DNA from: Crambe crambe
Lineage: Eukaryota; Porifera; Demospongiae; Poecilosclerida; Crambeidae
Assembly (NCBI GenBank): GCA_963924555.1
Contig: OZ004593.1
Coordinates: 6,754,480 to 6,818,479, forward strand
DNA length: 64,000 bases
Direction: 5' to 3'
The notes beneath the pieces were generated by a model. The model worked only from the letters and a program-made list of their open reading frames with translations. It made no database searches and was not told the origin of the DNA. Shown here one piece after another: positions 23,598 to 35,700 of this stretch (position 1 is its first letter; each line of letters opens with the position of its first letter). The translations under genes and the position numbers were made by a program.

Positions 23598-26129
23598 TTA
23601 GTTCTCTCTTTCATCACATGAATGGAAATCATTATCAGATTCTTCAGTGTCTGACCTGGTGGAACCTTCAGTGTTAGTTTCTGCATTTGCTTCTTCTTTT
23701 GGCCATAGCCAATTAAAAATTTTCCTGGCATATGACTTTGATTTTGAGTTACCAGTTGTCTTATTAGGGTTGATCTTTTGCCGCTTCTTCTGAGCTTCCT
23801 CTTCTTCGCCAGATTCATCCCCTCTCCCCCGTTTCCTGACTTGGAGGTTTTCGTCTGATCCACTGCTTTCCAGTGACGACAGCGACGGATACAATCTATC
23901 ATTGGACTGAATTCTTTGCCCCAACTGCACATCTTCATCATCATCTTCTTCTTTTTCTTCCTCTGAGAGATTGGGAGATTGAGAGGAGGAATTTATAATT
24001 GGTAGGTTGATGGATTCGTGGGTTTCATGCACCTTCATATGTTTTGAAATTTCCTTCTTGTTCATGACAGTTTTACACTGAGCGGTTGGAGGGTTGGCAT
24101 ATGCAGGGGAGGGTTTGTTAGTGGGAGGTATTCCTCGAGTGGGAGTAGTGGTTGGATCATTAGGGGAAGAGATGGTGGTGACTTGATGGTTGATGGATTG
24201 AAACTCATCACCGGGTGAGTGGCCAGCTAATTTATGAGCCTGTGTCCGATTAAGAACAGGACTTATCTCGTGAGGAGGAGGTATGTTTTCGTACACCGGG
24301 GTGACTTTCTGATAGGAACTGGAGGCCTGAGGAACAGGATGTCTTCTGATCTGCCCATTCTGAATTCTCTGAGCTTCTCGGCCGATTGGAGAATTCTGAT
24401 GTGACTGTTTCACTGCTTCCACTGCTGAAGGAATCGTAGCATCTCCTCTATTTTGATAGGAAGGGGTTGAAGAAAGCTCCACAGTACCTGTGTGCTGCTT
24501 TTCAACTGACGAAGGAATCATAGCATCTCCTCTGCTTTGGTAGGAAGGAAGAGAAGGAGTTGAAGAATGCTCCACGGTACCTGTATGCTGCCTTTCAACT
24601 GACGAAGGAATCATAGCATCTCCTCTGCTTTGGTAGGAAGGAAGAGAAGGAGTTGAAGAATGCTCTATGGTACCCGTGTGCTGCCTTTCCACCGCTGAAG
24701 GAAAAAGATCCCCTCTATGTTGATAGGAAGCAATGGAAGATGTTGTGGAGTGTTCTGAGGTAGTGTCAGGATGCCTCTGGACTTCTGGAGGAGGTGGAGG
24801 AGAAAACATGGTACCTCCATGGGGCGGAGCTGATGGTTCAGGATTGGATTCCACTATTTGTGGCACATTAACAGCTTCCTGTACAGACATTCTCCCTCCT
24901 TCCTCATGTGGTGAAGGATGAATTGAACCATTAGCTGTTGCATTCAGTGGTAAAGGTATTGGATTCCTGCCCCCTGGATATGTGTCGTCATGGGGAATGA
25001 AACTGGGGATCGAGGAAAATGACAGAGACTTCTGAAATGGAATAACGGTTTGAGCCCGAGCAGGTTCTGATGTCAGACTTCCCCCTGGAACATTTAGAGC
25101 TGTCCGATACTCGCCATTGGAACTGTCTTCAGTCTGTTCTGCTATTGGAGGGAAGTTGGATCCAAGTGATGAACCTCCACTTGCCAAGGAATTGAACCGA
25201 CCACTTGAGCTATAGCCACTCAACATGGAATTGGGACCACCACTTGATAAGCTTGATAAGGAACTAGGACGGCTACTTGACATGGAATTGGGACAGCTAC
25301 TTGACATGGAATTGGGACGACTACTTGATATGGAACTGGGACGGCTACTTGACATGGAATTGGGAGGATTTCTGGGTAATAAAGTCTGATTTGGAGAGCC
25401 TGTCTCCTGGAGAGATTGAAACCCCGCCCCTCTCCCGTGGATATTCCCATGAGAAGGCTGAGAAGGAAGACTGCTGTAAGGAGTGGCTTGCACTGGAGCT
25501 GGAACACGCTGCTGAGGTGTAAATGGAGGGTACGATATCTGAGGGAAATGTTTCTTGTAGACTTCCAGCAACTCCTGTGGCTTGACCAGCTTCAAGACTT
25601 GGAACATGTCTTCTAGAAACTCCACATCGTTTTCGCTAATGCAGCCATGATGTTTCATCTTGCTGAAGAGTTCATAGCCTTGAGTGATATTCTGTTTCTC
25701 TGCATCTGGAATGGGAGTCACGGTGACCATAACTTCAAGAGTACTTGGGGGTATCTGGTCACTTATCCGGAGAAGAGTGACGTTAAGCTGTGAGCACTGA
25801 TCCAAAGAAGGCTTGTATTGACCCAGACCAATTGGATAGTGGGAAGAGGGCTTGAGGTCAGTTTCTTTACACTCTCCTTGGAGAGCTCTCACTTCCTTGT
25901 GGACGTCCAAGAAGTTTTCACGTGTACTTAACATTTTTTCTAGATTTTGAACGAATGCTTCAATAGTGATACACCCTTGCCTGAGGGTTGTTAAAAACTT
26001 GATGGGAGAGTTTATGGAGCTTTTTATCCCTGCAGGGAATGTGGATAGGGTCAAGAGGCATTCCAGCTGCTCTGGCCGAATGCCCAGAGCCACTGTGGCC
26101 ATCAGACGCTGTGTTGAGGTCAGTTTCAT
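23598..26129 (-). CDS. Tandem death-effector-domain protein with long disordered tail
   Basis: A single open exon of 843 aa. Residues about 105-190 resemble a death effector domain: a first helix pair around QLNVTLLRISDQI, then GYELFSKMKHHGCISENDVE and FLEDMFQVLKLVKPQELLEV. Residues about 1-75 look like a second, weaker death-fold copy (LLTLSTFPAGIKSS, IEAFVQNLEKML). DEDs mediate homotypic assembly in caspase-8/FADD-type signalling; no caspase or kinase domain follows here. The rest is Ser/Pro/Gln-rich with two repeat blocks: SSRPNSMSSS units (about 25200-25370) and three VERQHTGTVEHSSTPS units (about 24440-24700). The C-terminus has basic clusters (RKRGRGDE, KKRQK) that could be nuclear signals. 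No upstream exon is needed. Domain call by eye; exact family unknown. Confidence 0.68.
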   Translation of the reverse strand: MKLTSTQRLMATVALGIRPEQLECLLTLSTFPAGIKSSINSPIKFLTTLRQGCITIEAFVQNLEKMLSTRENFLDVHKEVRALQGECKETDLKPSSHYPIGLGQYKPSLDQCSQLNVTLLRISDQIPPSTLEVMVTVTPIPDAEKQNITQGYELFSKMKHHGCISENDVEFLEDMFQVLKLVKPQELLEVYKKHFPQISYPPFTPQQRVPAPVQATPYSSLPSQPSHGNIHGRGAGFQSLQETGSPNQTLLPRNPPNSMSSSRPSSISSSRPNSMSSSCPNSMSSSRPSSLSSLSSGGPNSMLSGYSSSGRFNSLASGGSSLGSNFPPIAEQTEDSSNGEYRTALNVPGGSLTSEPARAQTVIPFQKSLSFSSIPSFIPHDDTYPGGRNPIPLPLNATANGSIHPSPHEEGGRMSVQEAVNVPQIVESNPEPSAPPHGGTMFSPPPPPEVQRHPDTTSEHSTTSSIASYQHRGDLFPSAVERQHTGTIEHSSTPSLPSYQSRGDAMIPSSVERQHTGTVEHSSTPSLPSYQSRGDAMIPSSVEKQHTGTVELSSTPSYQNRGDATIPSAVEAVKQSHQNSPIGREAQRIQNGQIRRHPVPQASSSYQKVTPVYENIPPPHEISPVLNRTQAHKLAGHSPGDEFQSINHQVTTISSPNDPTTTPTRGIPPTNKPSPAYANPPTAQCKTVMNKKEISKHMKVHETHESINLPIINSSSQSPNLSEEEKEEDDDEDVQLGQRIQSNDRLYPSLSSLESSGSDENLQVRKRGRGDESGEEEEAQKKRQKINPNKTTGNSKSKSYARKIFNWLWPKEEANAETNTEGSTRSDTEESDNDFHSCDEREN
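24440..24700 (-). repeat. Coding tandem repeat of about 93 bp, three copies
   Basis: Three near-identical in-frame copies encode VERQHTGTVEHSSTPSLPSY plus QSRGDAMIPSS, the leftmost shortened. The copies are close enough at nucleotide level to suggest recent duplication. Confidence 0.75.
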
Positions 26130-26432
26130 TCCTATGAGTTCGTAAAGAAATATCCATGTCTAAACTCACAGCCGCTTATATAGCCACTATTACTACCACT
26201 AGCTACTGACGATTCACCTTCTAAAACTAGGAATCCAGTGTAAACTTAGATTATGTGAGACTTACTTATAACGAATGAATACTTTTTTGGCGAAGGAAAG
26301 CTTGGAAAACCCGTCTGCAAAAGGGATTTCTTCTGGAAGTTGTTTTGAAGCAGGGGAAATTCCGAGGGAGAGACCCATTCAAATGTTTTTGTATTACGTA
26401 ATGTTCGTATAATTAGACGAGAAGAACTCAAG
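26130..26432. promoter_or_regulatory. Divergent intergenic region, DED gene / CDC73
   Basis: A 303-bp gap between two start codons pointing away from each other. Promoters for both must be here. No clear core element is seen. Confidence 0.45.
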
Positions 26433-29430
26433 ATGGCGGATTGTCTGACACTTTTGAGGCAATACAACATCCAGAAGAAGGAGATTGTAGAGAGGGATAG
26501 CCTGGTGATATTCGAAAAGACCGCATGGCCCAAAAATACCAAGACCAACTATTTAATATACAGGTAAGTGGATAAACTTAATCTTGGTGTGCATTAATAA
26601 GGATATGATCATACCTCTCATCTCAGACCAGGGCAAGCAGGTGGTTCTAAAGAGTACTACACTCTAGAATCGCTCCTGTTTCTGCTGAAAAATGTTAGCC
26701 TTTCTCATCCGATGTATGTGCAAAGAGCAGGGGTAAGTGTACCATTCATCTTCAAAAAGGGAGAAATAATTCATATTGTGCTTCCCTGACAGGCTCAAAA
26801 TATTCCAGTGATCACACTGCCTGATAGAAGGGTAAGTAAGTTGTGCTGTATGTGTACCTGCAACAAAGCACTTAGCACCTTCTTAATGCTTAGGATCTAC
26901 TAGCATATTTGAATGGGGAAGTCGGTAAGTGGATTTCAGACATGAAAGTTCTCAAATCAACCTTTTGTTATTATTATGTAGAAACGTCACCTAGTATTGA
27001 TAAAAGTGTGCACCTTGAAATGGGAATACCAGCGCCAGGTACAGTGACACACCCCTTATGACTAGCCACACCTCTTATGACACTCCCACTAACCTAACTC
27101 TATACAGCTCCTAAACGCCTCAATGATGAAACGAATAACGATAATGCTAAGAAGCCAAGATTGGTAAGTCAGCACTATGGCTGACTTTTATAAAAGTTTC
27201 TCTCTCTTTGTTCATAGGACAAAGATATTCAAGCACAACAGGTAAGTGTCATAAATAGAAGTGGATATTTCAGTGGAGTAGCTGCTATTTTAGTTGTTTA
27301 AATTCACTATTGTAGTGAATTCATTCAAGCAGCCTGGCTAGCTCAGTCGGTAGAGCATCAGACTCTTAATCTGAGGGTCGTGGGTTCGAGCCCCACGTCG
27401 GGCGTTTCTTTTTTTTTTTTCTTTTTTTTTTTTTCCTACTTGGTATGTAATGTCATTCTTATTTTTTCCCCCACCTGTAGGAAAGACTAGTGAAAATTCT
27501 AACACGGACCAAAGGAGGAGCCATCACTGACCAGCTTAGGTCTCTTGGTGATGCTATGTCCATCGAGCAGATAGCAGCCATCAAGGCAAAGCGTCTGGCA
27601 AAGAAGAGGGGCACCATCAAGACAGACGACATTGATGGAGGGGTGCGTGGGTGGGTATTAGCAGTCTTTATTTTGATGTGGTTAAGCACATAGTTCATTG
27701 TTTGATGTAAGTGTTCATTATTTTGTTGCAGGACCATGTTTATATGGATGATGCCACTAAAGAGATTATGAGTAAGGAACGTGCACATCGGACTCGAGCC
27801 ACTGTTTTACAGAGTTCTGGGAAGGTAGTCGTGTGACCTGGCTTGAACTGTTCTTTATTCTCTCTATCATGTAGTCTTTCAGCAATATCTTCAGTTTGCT
27901 GCAGTCAGTGAAGGCAAGGGATGAAGGGAAAGGAGGAGAACAGGCTGCCGTGACTCAGCCCCTTAAATCTGACCCCAAACCAACACGCAACTCCGGCACC
28001 CACACACAGGGATATAGTCGCTATGAACAAGAGGTCTACAGAGGGAAGGCAGGTCAGTAAACATAAGGGGGATGAAACTATAGCCCCCCACCCCAATAGT
28101 TCATGTGTTATGAGGTACCTTCTTTTTCCTTTGCAGATACTGGAGGGTTCAACATTGAGATGACCAGATCTTTTGTCGGAATGAATCTCAAATCTGTGAC
28201 AGTATGTACACCTTTGACCTCCTCCCCTTTATGCTGATAACCCTCCTCTCTCTTTAGGAAAGTGTTTCCAAGCCACGCCCCCAATCTAACCCTCCCACCA
28301 GGCCCACAGCAGTCTCCCAGAAGTCACCCAGTGTCGTCAAAACAGAAACCAAGCCAACTAGAAATGGTAAGTGCCCAATACCCTTAGCAATGGGGTCCTC
28401 ACAACATTGTTGTGTATGTACGTGACTCCAAACAGGTAGGTATTATAGAGGTGAATTAGTGGGGTCTAGCCCTTTTCATCACATAATTGCTGTATGATAG
28501 AGTTTATGACGTGACTTAAAATAGGTAATTATGGGGTTAAGTACTTCCATTTAAAGAGATCAAGGGTTATAGTGATGGAATGTAAACCCCTTCAATTTGC
28601 CCCCCAGCAATAAAATAGTAATCAAAATAGTGTTAATTGTGCATGCAGACCACAGATCTCACACTCCTATCATCATCGTCCCAGCGGCTGCTACCTCTGT
28701 TATCAATATCTTCAACACAAAGGACTTTTTGGAAGGATACAAGTGTGTTCCATCAGGGCCTTCCTCCATATTGCACTCTTCGTTATGTGATGTAGGTATG
28801 TCTCCCTGGAAGAGAAGAAGAAGGAAGGTGCCAAGCGACAGAAAGAGATACTCATCCATCGAAAGAGAAAGCACCCCACACATCCTGATCAGACTATTTC
28901 CATTCCATACCGAATCACTGACAATCCACTCAGACTCACTGCTGGAGAATGGTATACACTCCCATGGTTGATCTCTCCTCTCCATGCTACCCACTTCCCC
29001 CATGCAGGAAGCAAGTGGTGGCAGTGTTTGTGGCCGGGCCAATGTGGCAGTTCAAAGGTTGGCCGGGTCTCACCAGTGATGGCTCTCCAGTTGACATTTT
29101 CACAAAAAGTGAGTCTTCAAGAGAGTAGTTTCTTTCACCCAGACCCAAGGAGATGGTCAGTAGTTTATTTCATCCTTTCCCTCTGCAGTGAAGGCCTTCC
29201 ATTTAAAGTTTGATGAGGCGAAATTAGAAGCCAATATCCAAAAGTGGGATGTGCAGGTACTGGAGATCAGTCGGAGTAAGAGACACTTGGACAAGGCCAG
29301 CATCCTGCACTTCTGGGAGACCTTGGATAGGTGGGTGTGGTGTGGGTGGAGCTTTTTATCATGGTGATAATTGTGACACCATTCTCCCTGCAGATTTATT
29401 GTCAAGCACAAACCAGATCTCAGACACTAG
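26433..29430 (+). CDS. CDC73: Parafibromin, PAF1 complex subunit
   Basis: Seventeen exons: 26433-26563, 26627-26732, 26793-26831, 26894-26924, 26982-27038, 27108-27163, 27218-27241, 27481-27642, 27732-27824, 27875-28052, 28137-28201, 28258-28366, 28649-28742, 28796-28951, 29008-29108, 29189-29330, 29394-29430; 1581 nt, 526 aa (human 531). CDC73 is a nuclear subunit of the PAF1 elongation complex acting with RNA polymerase II and histone modification. The start [20 protein letters not shown] and [12 protein letters not shown] match the N-terminal domain. [12 protein letters not shown] marks the centre. The C-terminal Ras-like fold is clear ([54 protein letters not shown]). Some exons are only 24-39 nt. 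The intron after exon 7 carries a tRNA gene. Identity is secure. Confidence 0.95.
27332..27404 (+). tRNA. trnK-CUU: tRNA-Lys (anticodon CTT)
   Basis: A complete 73-nt cloverleaf. The acceptor stem GCCTGGC pairs with GTCGGGC (two G-U pairs), followed by discriminator G. The D-arm is AGCTCAGTCGGTAGAGCA, the anticodon loop ACTCTTAAT has CTT, and the T-arm is GTGGGTTCGAGCCCCAC. The A-box and B-box (GGTTCGAGCCC) internal promoters are intact. No tRNA intron. It lies in sense orientation inside the 239-bp intron between CDC73 exons 7 and 8. Confidence 0.96.
27405..27434 (+). terminator. RNA polymerase III T-run after the tRNA
   Basis: Directly after the tRNA come TTTC, a run of 12 or more T, a C and another long T-run. 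This is a typical, unusually long Pol III terminator. The same T-rich stretch could help as pyrimidine tract for the CDC73 acceptor at 27480. Confidence 0.8.
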
Positions 29431-29794
29431 CCTCTCTCTCTTTCTCTCTAGGTACAAACTTTCTGTCTTTCCATATCTGTGTAAGCACTAGTTATGAAAT
29501 TGGCAATTCAAAAATTCTCTTTTTTTTAGAAAATGAAAATTTAATACTACAGAATTATAATGCATTGCATGACAACTGTTACATAAACAACACACATGTA
29601 CACATGACAATAAATACAGTACAAAATGGATGGGATGATAACAATGCAGAGTTTGATTGACACAAAACATTGTGACTGGGATATTAAAAAAAAGTGCTTT
29701 GAGGAGTGAGAAGTTCAAGTTGAACTCTTGTGACTTTTTCGTAGTTAGTGAATACGATGCTGTGCTATTGATTAGGGATGGAGACATTGATCCA
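29431..29794. other. Convergent 3' intergenic stretch, CDC73 / PH-PTB gene
   Basis: The two stop codons face each other across 364 bp. The stretch is AT-rich and should hold both 3' UTRs. No gene is seen in it; the small open frames on either strand lack coding character. Confidence 0.5.
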
Positions 29795-32700
29795 CTAGAC
29801 CAGGTGAGTTAGTCCAGTGGTTCTTCTATCTTTAATGTGATGGATGAACACTGTTTGCCCTGAGGTGTTTGGGCGACGGGTCAGGGATGGGTGGCCAGCA
29901 TTCCGACTGTGCAGTCCAAAAGCAGAGATGCTCCTTGCTGGTGGCTGGTGGTGAGAAGGTGTGGTCTGTTTGTGAAGCACCGAGGCAGAACGGGTTTGGT
30001 TTTGTTTGAGGCCTGGAGACGGTGGGGAATTTGCCACTGTCTCAGTCAGTGATACCATGCTTCTTGGAGGAACTGGAGGGGCAGGGCCCTTAGATGCAGG
30101 GGGTGTGGTTAATCCCATGCTGCTGGAACTTCGTTGGTGTGATATGCCATTGATGTTCCCACTGTTATTACGTAGTGATGACACACCGAAAAGGCTCTTT
30201 TGCTTGTGGAGTTGAAGTGGACGACCATTGGGCACCTGTTTCTTATTCTCTGAATGATTATAAGAAGATGGTAAGGTGTTCACTGCTTTCCCTAGTCTCT
30301 GGTGAGTGGAGGTGGAGGGAGTCAGAGGTTGCTGCAAATCAGCCAATGCCATTTCTGCTTCTTTCCTTGCTTGAGTGAATACAGCCTTTCTCGTGTCCCC
30401 TACAGTTGGCTTGACCTTTGACCTCATACTGCCTGCATGCTGACTGGTGAAGGAGGTGGAAGGGGAGGAGCCAGTTATTACACTGGTCGTCATGGTAGCA
30501 GTTCCACTCAATGCTCCAGTATTGGACGTCGAATTGACCTTTTGTTCCAAGTACTCCAACGTTTGAAGACAGCTGCTCAACAGGTCAAGTTGTGGGCGCA
30601 ACTCGTCATCAAGTGAGGAGGTGGGGCTAGTGTGCTCCTCGCCTACTAATTGGAGGTACTCGAAATTTTGAGAACTTGATGACTGGAGAGATTGGTTACT
30701 ATCGTTATGGATACCATCCATGCTGGAGCCAGGGCTACATTTACTGCAGTGATTATGCTCACGGCTTCGGTGAGCATGTCTGTGCTTCTGTCCCCCAAGG
30801 CCATTTTCAGGAATTGAATTAGCATCAGCTAAGTCGGGTAGACTCTTCCGACAGTCATCAGGTGATGATCCTTTACCAGATACTGCTGCTCTGTGGTCTA
30901 GCGAGACAGTTTTGCCAACAGAGAGTTTAGTCTTCCTGCTCCGGCATCGAGGGCATCGCCCTGATGAAGTGGAGGAGGAGCTGGAGGAGGAACTGGATCG
31001 GCGGGAGAGCTTCTCTTTAGTTGGACTCCTTGGAGGGAGGGGTGGGGGTGTGACTGGTGTGTGGGAGTCATCAGATGGGACGGTATCACGTGTTGTGATT
31101 GGAGTAGGGAATTTCACTCGCTGCTCCTCGGGGATTGTAGTGGGAGGAGTTTGAAATACGGAACTGGAGGGAGGAGAAACCTTTCTCTTTCCTAAATCCT
31201 GTTCCAAAGACGATTTACTTTGATTTGGACTAGTGTTTTTTGGAACCGAAGTTATTGCATTTCTACCACCCTCAGGAGTTGGGGACACACCTCCTCCAGT
31301 ACTAATAAATCCTTTGTCTCCTCCATATGAGCTAACAGCAGATGGAGTGGACATGACAGTGGCTGTCAGGTTGCTCCCAAATGTCCCTGAGCTGCTAAGT
31401 GAACTGCTTGTGCTAGTATTTCTCCAAGTTCGAGGAGGCAACATGGGTGCCACAGCTTCTTCAAACTTGAAGTAATCAGTGGGGGCATGGTCAGGAGGGG
31501 CTGTAGCAGGCTGACTATTATGCCTGGAGGTTGACAATTCTATACCTTCATCGGTGCTCTCAAAAACGGGGGGCTTAGAGGGTGAGGGAAGTGGCCTGTG
31601 CTCTGGTTCGGAAATTGATCGTACATGTAATGCTGAAGGTTTTGACTTTTCTGGTTCGGAGCTGGTGGATTTCGCTTGGTTTCGCTTGGGGACAAAATCA
31701 GTATAATCTTGGGGCTCGGAGGTTGGGAAAACAACAGGAGGTCCAAGTCGGAAGGGGGGAGTCCTGTGTGGTCCAGGTCGTCTAAGAGTCCTTCTTTTCT
31801 CCTCCTCCTTCTTTGCTCGATTGTCCCGGATAATATCTTGCTCCAACTCATCAAGAACATCATCAACAGAGCCAGAAGTTTTACGAGGGGCCTGTTTGGC
31901 CCCCTTGGGACCTTTGACCTCATCTTCCTTGATGTAGGCGTAATCAGGGTCATATTCATCATCATCGTCCTCATCATTCTTAATCCGATTGGACGGACGA
32001 GGAGGAAGAGGGGGAGGGAACGACCCTGTGAAAAACGAATCTTGTGATAAATTTCCAGCAATGCCTCCAGGTCCTGTTGGGTCATCAGGTCCCCCCCATG
32101 ACTTTGTGTTAGCCTCACGAGGGAGTGGAGGAAGTCCTCCAATTCTAAGTGTACCACCACTGATCCCGGCCCCCTGGGAGAGCGTCCCAGAAACTCCATT
32201 AATGTCCGTGCGATAGGTTTGGATCTTGGAAAAGGAGTCAGCACGTCTCAGATCCTGTGGCTGGGGTTGGTCACGCCTGATGGACTTTTGCTTGGGTGCA
32301 CGGAAAGACTTGGATGCTGTGGTACGTCCTGTGCTTTTCTTGGACTCAGCAGGCCTTCCCCCACTGTTTAAGACGGATGCAATCTCGTTGAGCTGTTGAG
32401 GATGTTTGATGGACTCTAGAAGACGAATGTTCCATGTTTTGAGGATCTGCATGGAACTCTCAGGACTTGCCGTAAACTCAAAGTCGACCACATCTTCAGT
32501 GCCAGATCTGCAGGACATGATGTAAATAGAAACAGTAAGTGTGAGGTCATGGTTGACAATCCATACAAGTGCTACTACCCTACATCACACACTTTGTGTT
32601 TCAAGTGGTGGGATTTCATAAACAATGGAAGCAACTCAGTTTCCCAGCCCTCAGAGATATCGTACAAGTGGAAAATTCTTGTGGGCTTGTGACTTATTTT

Positions 32701-35700
32701 TAAAACCACAAAAACTTTCCCTGCAAAAAAATTTCTCACTGCAACCCTTTGAAATGAGGGATAAGTTTTATATCCCTACCTCTTGGCATGAAGGATGAGA
32801 TGACCCTCCTTCCGTGGATGATGGAGGAATTTGACAATGCTCCTCTTGGGCCAGTGGTAAGCAATGGCGCCGGTCTTCCAGTGGAGGACAATGGCTGTGT
32901 CAGTGATGGACAGCAAGTAAGAACCAGAGTGGTTGATCTCCACAGCATTCCGGTTTTTCAGCAAGGTGACAGAGAAGTAGTCTGTAAAAAGGAGAGGGAG
33001 AGGAAAAGAGGGGAAGAGAAGGAAGATGGGGAAGAGAGAAATGAGAAAGAGAAAGAGAGGTAAATTATATTTAATGTCCTAATGTCATAACTTATAACTT
33101 TACCTGAGAGTGGTTTGTTTGTCTGCTGTCCTGCATCACAAGGGAGAGCCAACTGGTTTAGAACACGAAAAGAATCCGTCCACTCGTCTCTCTCATGCAC
33201 AGATGAGCAAGCAAAGGTCAGGATTACCTCATCTCCTTTGATTAGCTGGAGGGGCAAAAAATAATATGAAATTGCTGTCATCAACTCATTAACTTGATTT
33301 AGTGCCATGGCAACCATGTCAGGAGGTATTAATTTTGAATGTAAAAAACCTAAACATATCAGTCGGGCATTGTCACAGTGGTTGATTACGAAACAAAGTG
33401 AGATGCTCTAAGAGCAATGTTTACAGATAGCCTCTACACCATTGCACAAGCCTTATAGCCAGTGCCAGATGCCTCTACACCGCCTCTACACCATTGCACA
33501 GTGTCACAACCATTTACAGTGAGTCTTCTCATGCAATATCATCAGATGGCAAGTGACACTTGAGCATAATCACTTGTTTGCCTACAGTTCAAGGAAAGTG
33601 GTTCAATTATGTGTATCCCGTTATTCAGTGTCAGAGGAGCATGTTCTAGTCGGGCAGGTGCTGGCAAACATTGATTCACCTGATACGTATACCCAACCAA
33701 TGTATCATCCCATATTAAGACCATCCCACCATATCAACACACGATTCTTTCCTCAAGTGACTACACTCATCATTGTCCTATTGTCCTATATAGGGAGAAT
33801 GAGCTTACTCGATCACAACATGATTTGATCATCCTATTGATTCACTTTCTCAAACATCTACAATCTATTATTAAATTTCAAGTATTTAACAGGTCCAGAC
33901 TCTGAGCTTCTAAGATCTCACACACCAGCTAAAGAATGCACAAAGGACTTTCTTTGTTAGCTGCTATAATTGCATAATAATTTGAGCCTGTCCTTCAAAG
34001 CACTACTCATCTGATCCAGTTAACCTATGTCCACCAAGTGCTGAAAATCCAATATTATTATTCGAATCACGATATCAAAGCGGTCTTGACTTGGAACTAA
34101 ACTTCTGAAGAGTATCCCGTTTCATTTGTAACAGATCCACTTTCACACTAAATTAATTCCACTGCATGCATCAACACTAGCAGAGCCTGCACACACTCCA
34201 TCAGAAGATATGGCACTCGGCACTCGTATGATCAGTTGATTAGCTGACTAGACTAAAGTACAAGTTAAATTCCAAATATCCCCCTTTCGTAGCTATCGCA
34301 ATGTTTGTGGTTGCATTGTTTGATGGCAGTGAGTTCATGGTTGGAAGGGCAGATCAGGAAGGTCACAGTAGTGTACCTGATGAGTGATCTCGTCAAAATT
34401 GGAATCTGATTCCTTTCCTTTGGGTGCATGCATGTCTGTGACTACTTCAATAAAAGGAATTTAGTGACTACGTATATAATAAAAGAAAGAGTAGAATGCT
34501 GCTGGCTTCTTTGTCAGGGTCACATACGTAGGTGAGATTGTTACCAGGGTGAGGGGGTGGACGCAGGGTCAGTTCAAAACCATGAAATGAGTTTACACAA
34601 ACACAATTGGGAGAGTTTTTAACTGCTAAAGTAAAATTTCCAGGCATTTTCTCATGCATGTTATGAGAGTAGCAGGCAAGATATGGCTTGGTAAACTACT
34701 TGCGAACACACACAAAGAAGAAAGGAGATGAGGCATTTCCCTTAAACCTTGGAAGGCATGATAAGAGGGACTAAGGATAGCATCATGTTATGTGTAAAGC
34801 AGTCCTGCTAGATTTATGTTGGAAAGGCTTTGATCATTATACACACTCTATGCTGCACTGATTTTCAACCAGAGTAGTAGCCATGCATTCATACACCTTC
34901 CAAAGTTATTGATTGTGATAGCAACTAATTATTATGAAGAACCTAGCTAGACTATCGCTTATTGACTTGCTGCCATGCCAACAGTGAAAACCACACTTGG
35001 GAAAGCCTGTTACTGCTACATTAGTCAGACAGCCATTATTCCTGTACTTAGTGGTCATAAAAGCCCTAGAGACTCTCCGAGGCAAAACTAAGGGCTAGCT
35101 CCATAAATGGGAGAATGTATGGTTGCATGAAGCCAAACATACTAGAGCTACATGTCATCTTGTCTACTAGTATAGGTACCGGTTCACTTATTAATGCCTA
35201 TAATTATTATAACATCAGACTGATATTAGATGTAGTGGACCGGTAGGTAGTTATAACCTGTCTTGATAAGGTGAGTATGTAGTGATGTAGGGCCATTTTT
35301 AACCAAAGCCAACTAGCTAATAGTGGCTACCATGCCTGGAATGAGACGAGAGGGAGGCGCTAGCTACATGGATGCCAGCCACTCAACCGACTGAACCACA
35401 CAATTATACTTGTCCTATGACTACATAATTGAGAGCAGCTGCTACCTAACTAGCTTTGATGTACTGTAAATGATTGACCAAGTATAGCAGAGGTTACATT
35501 TCCAGTAGCTAACATGGCTGCTGTTGGGGAAGGTTTTTAAAGAACAGGAAGGAAGAGAGGAAATGCAGGCTTCTCCACTGGTTACTGGGCCAGGCCACCA
35601 TCCTCTTGAGCAGCAGCACTTCAGCATGAATGGAGTTAAGTGGTAGGTGAGTACAAAGGTCATTAGAATTTAAGTGGCTGGGGTGAATTGGGAAGATGTG

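Noticed and set aside
31540-32244. 234-codon minus-strand frame inside the PH-PTB tail
   Set aside because: Shifted frame of the same exon; the main frame runs 904 codons and continues the PTB domain.
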